Source of the DNA: Candidatus Cloacimonadota bacterium
GTDB lineage: Bacteria; Cloacimonadota; Cloacimonadia; Cloacimonadales; TCS61
Assembly (NCBI GenBank): GCA_027064945.1
Contig: JAMOPB010000434.1
Coordinates: 1 to 7,125 of the forward strand
Direction: 5' to 3'
Length of the DNA stretch: 7,125 bases
Shown one piece after another: positions 1-5,443 of the stretch. Every line of letters starts with the position of its first letter. Position 1 is the first letter of the stretch. The notes under the pieces were generated by a model. That model had not been told where the DNA came from. It did not search any database and was given only the letters and a program-made list of their open reading frames with translations. Both the position numbers and the translations under genes were made by a program.

Positions 1-2145
1 AGCAGAATTATTACAATCGGTGATAGTTTTCCCATCGATTATTAGTTTTGCATCGCCCATACTATTAAATATTGCAGAAAACTTTTTACTTTGAGATTTT
101 ATCTCTTCCTGGGCTAAGTATTGTTCAGTAATATCGATTATTGTAACAATATTTAATATTATCTCATTATTTTCATTCTGAATCCGATTAACTTGCACAA
201 AACCATGACGCTTCTTATTCTCTTTAGAAATAAATTCAATTTGGTAACTAATATTACCTTTATCTTTTGCTTTGAAATAATGTTTCCTGATAATTTTTTT
301 AGATTCATCAGTTATAAATGGAAGTGAATATATATTCTTTCCTTTTACCTCATCTACTGTATAACCAAGCCAATCAGTAACTTTGTTATTCAGATCTATA
401 ATATTTGAGTTTTTATCTGTCATTACAATCGCAGATGGAGATTGTTTAAACATTGTCCTATATTTTAACTCTTTTTCTGAAATTTCATTCTGTAGAATTT
501 TTATTTTTGTCACATCTACAAAAGTAAGAATAATTATATCTTTATTTCCAAGTGATAATTTAGTTTCTCTTTTTAGGATTGTTTTCTTTATATTATCATT
601 TAGGATAATATCTAATTCAGATTCAATCTCATTTTCTCCTAACTTTATAGAGCATTTGTCATCACCCCTGCCGCAAAAGAATTTTTTGCAAGATTGGTCA
701 ATAATTTGATTTTCTTCCAATTCCAAAATACTTTTTGCAAAAGGATTAATATATTCTATCAATAAACTTTCAGGATTAATTAGCACTACTCCGGCTTGCG
801 TGTTTTCCATTATTAAGGAAGAAAATTGGTCTTTTTCGCGCAATTTATCAGTCATTTTCTCAATTGCTTTTACTAATGTATCATTTTCTCCATGAATAAG
901 TAATTTTTGTGAATAATCACCTTTTGCAATAATTTCTGCTTGTTGCACAGTTTCATTCAAACTACTTTCAATTTTAATTATAGATTCTGCCAAATCACCA
1001 ATCTCACTATTGTCTCTTATCTTAATTGATTTTGAGAAATCTCCTTTTGATATTGAATCTGCAAGTTCTTTGATTTTTAATATTGGTTTTGTGAATAGTT
1101 TCGAGAATAGGAATGAGAACGAAAGTATAAGAATTGAGATTAATATTAAAATTAGAAGAATTTTTTTTGAAAGCGCTTTAGCCGGAGCATTTAATTCTTC
1201 TAAAGAAATCTCATTAATCAAAAGTAAATCAAAATCGCTATTAAATATTTTAGGTAATCCCATAAGATATGAAACGGCGAGTACCTTTTCCCCATTATAA
1301 TTAACCGAGTTTGTATTTACATAAATATTACTACCACTTGTTCTATGTTTGTAATATTTGAAAAAGTAATTTGAACTTGGGGTTTCAATTTTCTTTTCCA
1401 ATATTTTTGCATCAGGATCATTTTTTAATGATGATCTTAATAATTTGTCTTCTCCAATTATATATGATTCTGCAGTACGATATTTAGCGTCATTTATATG
1501 TGTGAAATCATTAAGCATGTTAGATGAAATTCCATATGAAATCGCACCGATAATCTCATCATCCTCAATAAGTGGAACTGTAATATAAGAATTTGAAAAT
1601 TTCTGCCTTGAATCAGTTTTATAAAAATCCGAAAATGTAGTTTTTTTCGTTTGAATACAATTGCGAATCGACTTTGTTAAAGGATTTATACCGAATTCTT
1701 TAGAAAGAATATTTTTTTTGGATAAAAGAGTATCTTCCAGAGCAAAAAGTACATTCCCATTCAAATCGATAATAATCATATCATCAAAAGGATATTTAGA
1801 TTTAACTTTCTCAAGATGTGATTTTACTTTTATTATCTCTTTGTTATATCTTCTTTTGTTTTCTGTTTGAAAATATCTCTCTAATTTTTGTGTAGTTTCT
1901 ACCAACAATGGGTTTATCGAATTTATTTCAGCAATATTGTGCAAATTTTGCCAATGTAATATTATCTTCTCACTTTCCTTTTCCAAGATACTTTTCATAT
2001 ATTCTGTTTGAGCTTCTATTCTAAATTCATTGTAATAATTTAAAATAAGCAAACTCATTACAAATATTGGAACGATTGATAATAAAATAAAAAGTGATAA
2101 TAATTTTCTTGTTATACTAAAACGATATTTTTTTTCATTATTCAT
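1..2145 (-). CDS. Membrane sensor protein with dCACHE, tandem HAMP and PAS domains (probable sensor kinase), C-terminus outside window
   Basis: The frame is open for 715 codons from the ATG at 2145 down to base 1, with no stop, so the C-terminus is missing. In order I see: a transmembrane helix (about residues 9-33); a periplasmic region of about 290 residues resembling a double CACHE sensor (MIIIDLNGNVLFA near 123-135, a second subdomain near 276-315 ending DFDLLLINEISLEEL); a second transmembrane helix (about 327-347); a HAMP domain (about 348-400, with DNSEIGDLAESI); a second HAMP-like unit (about 403-435, with IAKGDYSQKL and GENDTLVKAIEKM); PAS1 (about 440-555); PAS2 (about 560-675); and the beginning of PAS3 (from about 688). 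PAS1 carries Cys486, Cys491 and Cys498. The protein should sense a small periplasmic ligand and cytoplasmic cues. Output is inferred to be a histidine kinase, but a GGDEF or other domain is possible because it is not visible. It is the third gene of an operon with cheR- and cheB-like genes and overlaps the latter by 8 bp. Confidence 0.88.
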   Translation of the reverse strand, partial: MNNEKKYRFSITRKLLSLFILLSIVPIFVMSLLILNYYNEFRIEAQTEYMKSILEKESEKIILHWQNLHNIAEINSINPLLVETTQKLERYFQTENKRRYNKEIIKVKSHLEKVKSKYPFDDMIIIDLNGNVLFALEDTLLSKKNILSKEFGINPLTKSIRNCIQTKKTTFSDFYKTDSRQKFSNSYITVPLIEDDEIIGAISYGISSNMLNDFTHINDAKYRTAESYIIGEDKLLRSSLKNDPDAKILEKKIETPSSNYFFKYYKHRTSGSNIYVNTNSVNYNGEKVLAVSYLMGLPKIFNSDFDLLLINEISLEELNAPAKALSKKILLILILISILILSFSFLFSKLFTKPILKIKELADSISKGDFSKSIKIRDNSEIGDLAESIIKIESSLNETVQQAEIIAKGDYSQKLLIHGENDTLVKAIEKMTDKLREKDQFSSLIMENTQAGVVLINPESLLIEYINPFAKSILELEENQIIDQSCKKFFCGRGDDKCSIKLGENEIESELDIILNDNIKKTILKRETKLSLGNKDIIILTFVDVTKIKILQNEISEKELKYRTMFKQSPSAIVMTDKNSNIIDLNNKVTDWLGYTVDEVKGKNIYSLPFITDESKKIIRKHYFKAKDKGNISYQIEFISKENKKRHGFVQVNRIQNENNEIILNIVTIIDITEQYLAQEEIKSQSKKFSAIFNSMGDAKLIIDGKTITDCNNSA

Positions 2146-2734
2146 TTTTATCTCCATCTTGTATTAGTTTTATAATTTTTGATATTTCATCTAAATTTAA
2201 AATTTTATCAAATTTACCATGCATAATCACAGATTTTGGCATATAGCCAAATTCTGCAGTTTCAGGATCTTGTACAATCACATGACCTTTGTTCTTTTTT
2301 ACATAAACAGAGCCTTTGGTTCCATCACAATTTGCTCCTGTAAGAACAATTGCAAGAAGATTTTCTTCAAAAACATCAGCTGCACTTTCCATAAAAACAT
2401 CTATTGAAGGTCTGGAATAGTTTACTTTTTCATCTGTATTTAAAGCAAAAAGATTTTCGTTTTCCACAAGCAGATGAAAATTTGGTGGTGCAAAATACAC
2501 ATTATTTTCAATCTTCATTTTATCAGAAACAAATAATAGGTTAATTTTATCAATTTCGGAAAAATAGTCTGGAATCAAGTCCAATTGTCTAGCTGATAAA
2601 TGCTGAATGATAACTATTGGAATGCTGATATAATCCAATTGCTGTAGAATAAATTTTATTGCATTTAAACCACCGGCAGATGCACCAATCATGATGCATT
2701 TAATATCATTATGTGACAGTTCGAATGTTGCCAT
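2138..2734 (-). CDS. cheB: Stand-alone CheB-type protein-glutamate methylesterase domain
   Basis: This 198-residue protein is a CheB methylesterase/deamidase catalytic domain, which in known members removes methyl groups from glutamate side chains of receptors. The Ser-His-Asp triad is visible: Ser19 in GASAGG, His45 in IIQHLS, and Asp137 in LTGANCDG (usual form LTGMGxDG). Other family motifs are VYFAPPNFHLLV (about 79-90), RPSIDVFMESAADVF (108-122) and the C-terminal VQDPETAEFGYMPKSV. Classical CheB is about 350 residues with an N-terminal phosphorylation receiver domain. Here that domain is absent and the catalytic domain begins almost at once, so phosphorylation by CheA is not an option for activation. 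The start ATG at 2734 overlaps the cheR-like stop as TAATG, with only a weak purine-rich leader, which suggests translational coupling. The triad looks intact, so the enzyme is probably active. Its substrate is unknown, since no methyl-accepting protein is in view. The neighbouring sensor is the obvious candidate partner. Confidence 0.92.
   Translation of the reverse strand: MATFELSHNDIKCIMIGASAGGLNAIKFILQQLDYISIPIVIIQHLSARQLDLIPDYFSEIDKINLLFVSDKMKIENNVYFAPPNFHLLVENENLFALNTDEKVNYSRPSIDVFMESAADVFEENLLAIVLTGANCDGTKGSVYVKKNKGHVIVQDPETAEFGYMPKSVIMHGKFDKILNLDEISKIIKLIQDGDKNE
2152..2155 (-). promoter_or_regulatory. Ribosome binding site of the sensor gene
   Basis: On the minus strand the sequence reads GGAGATAAAAATG, so a GGAG core lies 6 nt before the ATG at 2145. 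It sits inside the last codons of the upstream cheB-like gene. This supports the chosen start even though the two genes overlap. Confidence 0.75.
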
Positions 2735-3552
2735 TATTTTTTCTTTTGAAAAATTCTATTTTTTTTATCTACAACAATATAATCTTTTTCAACTGAAGAA
2801 AAATCTATGGATTCTCTATTTCCGATAATTAAAAAACCATTTGTTTTTAAGCTTTCTGTAAAAAGTTGTAATACTCTATTTTGTAATTCTTGATTGAAAT
2901 AGATCATAACATTCCTACACATAATTAGATGCGTCTCGCTAAAAACATTATCGGAACTAAGATTATGATGAGCAAAAACAATATTCTCTTTTAGTTTACT
3001 ATCCATGATTACAGCATTATAGCTTGAATGATAATATTCTGATAATGATTTTTTCCCTCCGGCCAAATAATAGTTTTCCGAATATTTTTTCATATTCTTA
3101 ACATTAAAAATACCTTCTTTAGCACTCTTTAATGCTTTCAGATTAAAATCTGTAGCATAAATTGTACTTTTATCATATAAATTTTCTTCTTTAAGTAATA
3201 TTGCAGAAGAATAAACTTCTTCTCCTGTAGCGCATCCAGCATGCCATACTTTTAGGTATGGATATGTTCTTAAATATGGAATCACATTCTCTCTCATGGA
3301 AAGATAGACTTCAGGATCACGGAACATCTCTGTAACTGTGATTGAAAAGGCTTGTAAAATGTCATGAATAAAGTCATCATCTTGAAAAATTTTCGGGATT
3401 AAATCGCTTACATGTTGCAAATCATGAGATTTTAATAATACATTTATTCGTCTATGTAAACTGGCTTTAGCGTAATTTCTAAAATCATAACCATATTTTC
3501 TGTAAATAGCTTCCAACAATATTTCTATTTCCACTTGTTCGTTTTTTATCAT
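2734..3552 (-). CDS. cheR: CheR-type SAM-dependent protein-glutamate methyltransferase
   Basis: This is a CheR-family enzyme, which in known members transfers methyl from S-adenosylmethionine to receptor glutamates. Starting at the ATG at 3552 it has 272 residues, the usual CheR length. The N-terminal helical domain has DFRNYAKASLHRRI (about 24-37). It is followed by TEMFRDPEVY (about 74-83, usual form T.FFRDP.), the SAM-binding motif VWHAGCATGEEVYSSAILL (about 102-120), the acidic ATDFN of motif II (about 133-137), IMCRNVMIYF (about 210-219) and GNRES near 244-248. There is no C-terminal TPR extension. A TTG at 3567 would add five residues (MAGLV), but the AGGA at 3559-3562 is well placed for the ATG, so I prefer the ATG. 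It is the first gene of the minus-strand operon. Its stop shares one base with the start of the methylesterase gene. Confidence 0.92.
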   Translation of the reverse strand: MIKNEQVEIEILLEAIYRKYGYDFRNYAKASLHRRINVLLKSHDLQHVSDLIPKIFQDDDFIHDILQAFSITVTEMFRDPEVYLSMRENVIPYLRTYPYLKVWHAGCATGEEVYSSAILLKEENLYDKSTIYATDFNLKALKSAKEGIFNVKNMKKYSENYYLAGGKKSLSEYYHSSYNAVIMDSKLKENIVFAHHNLSSDNVFSETHLIMCRNVMIYFNQELQNRVLQLFTESLKTNGFLIIGNRESIDFSSVEKDYIVVDKKNRIFQKKK

Positions 3553-3558
3553 AACCAA

Positions 3559-3562
3559 TCCT
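3559..3562 (-). promoter_or_regulatory. Ribosome binding site deciding the cheR start
   Basis: The minus strand reads GCAGGATTGGTTATG, placing AGGA 6 nt before the ATG at 3552. For the alternative TTG start at 3567 this same sequence would be inside the coding region, and no comparable purine-rich site precedes it. Confidence 0.65.
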
Positions 3563-3604
3563 GCCAAGTGTGCTTACAACAGCATCAAAGTTTATTTTAA
3601 CATC

Positions 3605-3630
3605 ATCTACTAATTAATTCTTTAGTAGAT
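3605..3630. repeat. Perfect 9-bp inverted repeat, candidate operator
   Basis: ATCTACTAA (3605-3613) and TTAGTAGAT (3622-3630) are perfect reverse complements separated by 8 nt. The element lies about 50 bp upstream of the cheR start, between divergent genes. That placement and symmetry suit a dimeric regulator. A hairpin in the cheR 5' leader is the alternative. It is not followed by a T-run on either strand, so it is unlikely to be a terminator. Confidence 0.5.
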
Positions 3631-3766
3631 AACTTTTAATTTCATCCTCTTGCACTTATTTATCTTTTATTGATTATTAAGGCAAGAATATTTTTTATTA
3701 ATTTCCAATTTTGATTCATACCAAGCACAACTTGACAACTATAGTCATCATTTTTTTTTTATTCTT

Positions 3767-4396
3767 ATGAAAAAACAAAATAACAAAAAAAAGAAAGAAA
3801 ATGTTCCTGAAATATTTTCTAAGAATGTGGAAGGCAGCTATGCAATCCTAAAAAATAAAACAGTTGGCATTGCCGGTTGTGGTGGGCTCGGCTCAAATAT
3901 CGCAGTTGCTCTTACAAGATCAGGTATAGGAAATTTAATTTTAGTTGATTATGATATAATTGAGCCTTCTAATCTAAATAGACAATATTATTTCCAAAAA
4001 GATATTGGAGAGTTAAAAGCATTAGCACTGGCTAATATTCTGAAAGAGATAAATCCTGATGTAAATCTTGAAGTTCATATTCAAGAGCTAAAACCGAAAG
4101 ATGTTTCTAAGATATTTAAAAACGTCGATATTCTTATGGAAGCTTTTGATAAAGCGGAAAGCAAAAAATGGTTGATAGATACTTGGTGCCAAAAATTCCC
4201 TGATAAACCAATAATTTGTGGTAGTGGAATGAGCGGAATAGGAAAAACAGATATGCTTAAAGTTAATACTTCCGGGAATTTAATAGTTTGTGGAGACCAA
4301 TTCAGCACATTAAAAGAAGGTCTTTCAGCAGCAAGAGTAGCAATTGTAGCCAATATGCAAGCAAATGAAGCTGTAAACCTATTGATCAATAAATAG
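3767..4396 (+). CDS. thiF: ThiF-family adenylyltransferase (E1-like), short form
   Basis: This 209-residue protein has the E1-like Rossmann fold that adenylates the C-terminal Gly of a ThiS/MoaD sulfur carrier. The nucleotide-binding loop GIAGCGGLGSN is at 34-44, followed by VDYDIIEPSNLNRQYYF (60-76), where the acidic residues and SNLNRQ match the ATP/Mg site of ThiF and MoeB. MEAFDKAESK (124-133) holds the conserved Asp, and VAIVANMQANEAVNLL closes the domain. E. coli ThiF is about 250 residues with two zinc-binding CxxC pairs. Here the only cysteines are 38, 141, 151 and 175, so there is no zinc site, which fits the short ThiF family found with ThiS in anaerobes. The N-terminus is unusually Lys/Asn-rich (first 10 residues). 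The ATG is preceded by T-rich sequence without a Shine-Dalgarno, and no other start occurs before the glycine loop. The next gene encodes the cognate carrier. No thiG, thiH or thiC is in view, so a role in thiamine synthesis is not established. Confidence 0.9.
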   Translation: MKKQNNKKKKENVPEIFSKNVEGSYAILKNKTVGIAGCGGLGSNIAVALTRSGIGNLILVDYDIIEPSNLNRQYYFQKDIGELKALALANILKEINPDVNLEVHIQELKPKDVSKIFKNVDILMEAFDKAESKKWLIDTWCQKFPDKPIICGSGMSGIGKTDMLKVNTSGNLIVCGDQFSTLKEGLSAARVAIVANMQANEAVNLLINK

Positions 4397-4404
4397 GGAA
4401 AAAA

Positions 4405-4605
4405 ATGGTTATTGTTAATCAACGCGATAAGATAGAATGGAAAGAAGGAATGACCGTAACGGATCTATTTAAGATTATGGGATTCGATTACGCTTTAATT
4501 ACCGTTATGATAAATGGGAAATATATTCCTGAAGAAGATTATGATTTTACTGAAATAAAAGATGGCGATGATGTAAGAGCTTATCATCTTGCACACGGAG
4601 GTTAG
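4405..4605 (+). CDS. thiS: ThiS-like sulfur carrier protein ending in Gly-Gly
   Basis: This 66-residue beta-grasp protein is of the ThiS/MoaD type. The middle carries the family pattern ITVMINGKYIPEEDYDFTEIKDGDDV (about 32-57 in two stretches: VMINGKYIP and IKDGDDV). The C-terminus is HLAHGG, whose last glycine would be adenylated by the adjacent ThiF and then converted to a thiocarboxylate sulfur donor. It begins 8 nt after the thiF stop, with a GGGA overlapping that stop as its ribosome binding site. The ending HGG differs from the AGG common in thiamine ThiS. Whether the sulfur goes to thiazole, a tungsten/molybdenum cofactor or another product cannot be told from this window. Confidence 0.88.
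   Translation: MVIVNQRDKIEWKEGMTVTDLFKIMGFDYALITVMINGKYIPEEDYDFTEIKDGDDVRAYHLAHGG
4597..4601 (+). promoter_or_regulatory. Ribosome binding site formed by the Gly-Gly codons of thiS
   Basis: The final codons GGA GGT of the sulfur carrier give GGAGG, 6 nt before the ATG at 4608. The same bases thus encode the functional Gly-Gly tail and the translation signal of the ferredoxin gene. Confidence 0.75.
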
Positions 4606-4607
4606 AT

Positions 4608-5129
4608 ATGAAAAAAATACTACTAATTTCGATATTACTTTTTACATCATTATTATTTTGTGCAGAAAAAACAACATTAGAAGGAAATCTTATTACAAAC
4701 GGTAAAAAGTGGTTTGTGAAAAATGAAAACGGATTTTATATTCTGAATTTAGCTCCTAACGAATGGTTTGAAGATAATGAGATTGAATTAAAAGCCGATA
4801 AAAAAATAAAGGCAATTGGTGATTTAAAAGATAAAGAACTTTTTGTAACTGTTCTGTTTATAGATAATGAAATCTGTGTTATTCGCGATGGACAAGGTAA
4901 GCCTCTTTGGACACCGCAAGTTGAATATACACATAAAGTTGATAAATCTAAATGTATCGGTTGTGCTTTGTGTGTAAAAGCTTGTCCGGTTAATGCTATT
5001 ACAATGTATAAAGGAAAAGCGGTTATTGATGCTGATAAATGTATCAATTGTAAAATTTGCGTAACAGGTAATGATAAATTTCTTGGTTGTCCAACCTCTG
5101 CGATAAGTATGGTTGAGAGAACAGATTAA
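4608..5129 (+). CDS. Exported 2[4Fe-4S] ferredoxin-domain protein
   Basis: This 173-residue protein starts with a Sec signal peptide (Lys-Lys, then a hydrophobic stretch to about residue 17, probable cleavage after LLFCA at 19). Phe precedes Cys18, which argues against a lipobox. Residues about 20-110 form a small all-beta-looking domain ending VIRDGQGKPLW (91-101). It resembles OB-fold-like exported domains of anaerobes, but this is a weak resemblance. Residues 114-170 are a two-cluster ferredoxin: Cys116, 119, 122 and 126 (CX2CX2CX3CP), then Cys145, 148, 151 and 161 (CX2CX2CX9CP). The second spacing is longer than the usual three residues. The protein should carry electrons outside the cytoplasm. 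Cluster insertion would then have to occur after Sec export, or the N-terminus may instead be a membrane anchor. It follows thiS by 2 nt, so it belongs to the same transcript. The functional link to the sulfur carrier is inferred only from this arrangement. Confidence 0.85.
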   Translation: MKKILLISILLFTSLLFCAEKTTLEGNLITNGKKWFVKNENGFYILNLAPNEWFEDNEIELKADKKIKAIGDLKDKELFVTVLFIDNEICVIRDGQGKPLWTPQVEYTHKVDKSKCIGCALCVKACPVNAITMYKGKAVIDADKCINCKICVTGNDKFLGCPTSAISMVERTD

Positions 5130-5389
5130 TTTATCTATTATAAATGTTCTTGCTATTTTTCTATAAAATCTAATGAAAACATGTTTAGGTTTTGTGGTAT
5201 TTTTAAATTCTTTGTTAGGTTATATGATTAATTTATTTAATTCTAATATTTCTAACACTTCATATTCCCATTATAAAATATTATCATTTTATCTTTTAAT
5301 TTATCATTTTGATAATTGATACAAATACGATAAAATGTAATAAATACTGTAACTATCTGCAATTTAGTTAATTAGTAAATATATTTTAT
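5130..5389. other. AT-rich non-coding region upstream of the sigma-54 promoter
   Basis: No open reading frame or RNA gene is recognisable in these 260 bases. There is no clear hairpin terminator after the ferredoxin gene. A 10-bp palindrome AAACATGTTT occurs at 5177-5186. The right half holds the repeated ATCATTTT-type elements described separately. The stretch most likely serves as the upstream control region of the PDZ-protein gene. Confidence 0.55.
5281..5337. repeat. Direct and inverted ATCATTTT/GATAAAATG repeats, candidate enhancer site
   Basis: TTATCATTTT occurs at 5281-5290 and again at 5301-5310, exactly 20 bp (two helical turns) apart. The second copy is part of the dyad TTATC-ATTTT-GATAA (5301-5315). 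CATTTTATC (5285-5293) is matched in inverse by GATAAAATG (5329-5337). The cluster lies about 80-135 bp before the expected transcription start, where activators of sigma-54 promoters usually bind. Low sequence complexity makes chance repeats a real possibility. Confidence 0.45.
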
Positions 5390-5406
5390 TTGGCACGCAA
5401 ACTGCA
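5390..5406 (+). promoter_or_regulatory. Sigma-54 (RpoN) -24/-12 promoter
   Basis: The sequence TTGGCACGCAAACTGCA matches the sigma-54 consensus YTGGCACG-N4-TTGCW with one mismatch (CTGCA for TTGCA). The diagnostic GG (5392-5393) and GC (5404-5405) are separated by 10 bp. Transcription should begin near 5416-5418, leaving a leader of about 27 nt that contains the AGGAGG site. Expression would need an AAA+ enhancer-binding activator, none of which is encoded in the window. Confidence 0.85.
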
Positions 5407-5430
5407 ATAAATATAGGCAAATTAAATCTT

Positions 5431-5436
5431 AGGAGG
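5431..5436 (+). promoter_or_regulatory. Strong ribosome binding site of the PDZ-protein gene
   Basis: AGGAGG is the full Shine-Dalgarno complement and lies 7 nt before the ATG at 5444. It is the strongest in the window, suggesting high translation once the gene is transcribed. Confidence 0.85.
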
Positions 5437-5443
5437 TTTCAAA

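Larger units (their letters stand above)
3553..3766. other. Divergent intergenic region between the cheR and thiF operons
   Basis: These 214 bases separate two divergently oriented operons and should hold both promoters. I see no gene. A perfect inverted repeat lies at 3605-3630, and a run of ten T lies at 3751-3760 directly before the thiF start. Toward thiF, TTGACA (3732-3737) and TATAGT (3740-3745) each resemble sigma-70 hexamers but are not spaced as a pair. Toward cheR, TAAAAT-like and TAAATA-like hexamers exist without a convincing -35. I therefore do not assign a precise promoter. No TPP-riboswitch core (CTGAGA) is present. Confidence 0.55.

Noticed and set aside
383..1870. Several plus-strand open frames (383-709, 1010-1300, 1661-1870)
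   Set aside because: They lie opposite the uninterrupted sensor frame, whose translation shows clear CACHE, HAMP and PAS motifs. Their products are low-complexity and have no domain.
2219..2407. Plus-strand open frame inside the cheB-like gene
   Set aside because: It is antisense to a gene with an intact catalytic triad, and its product has no recognisable features.
3565..3567. TTG as the cheR start, giving 277 residues
   Set aside because: The ATG at 3552 has an AGGA at proper spacing, and CheR homology begins well after it, so the five extra residues are unsupported.
3568..3766. TPP riboswitch upstream of thiF
   Set aside because: No CTGAGA-type core or matching pairing elements are present. 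The only strong dyad is a simple 9-bp inverted repeat.
4081..5047. Minus-strand open frames opposite thiF and the ferredoxin gene (4081-4422, 4736-5047)
   Set aside because: These are shadows of strongly recognisable plus-strand genes and lack ribosome binding sites or domains.
5177..5186. AAACATGTTT palindrome after the ferredoxin gene as a terminator or operator
   Set aside because: Ten bases of AT-rich palindrome with no loop or T-run are too weak to call, and chance occurrence is likely.
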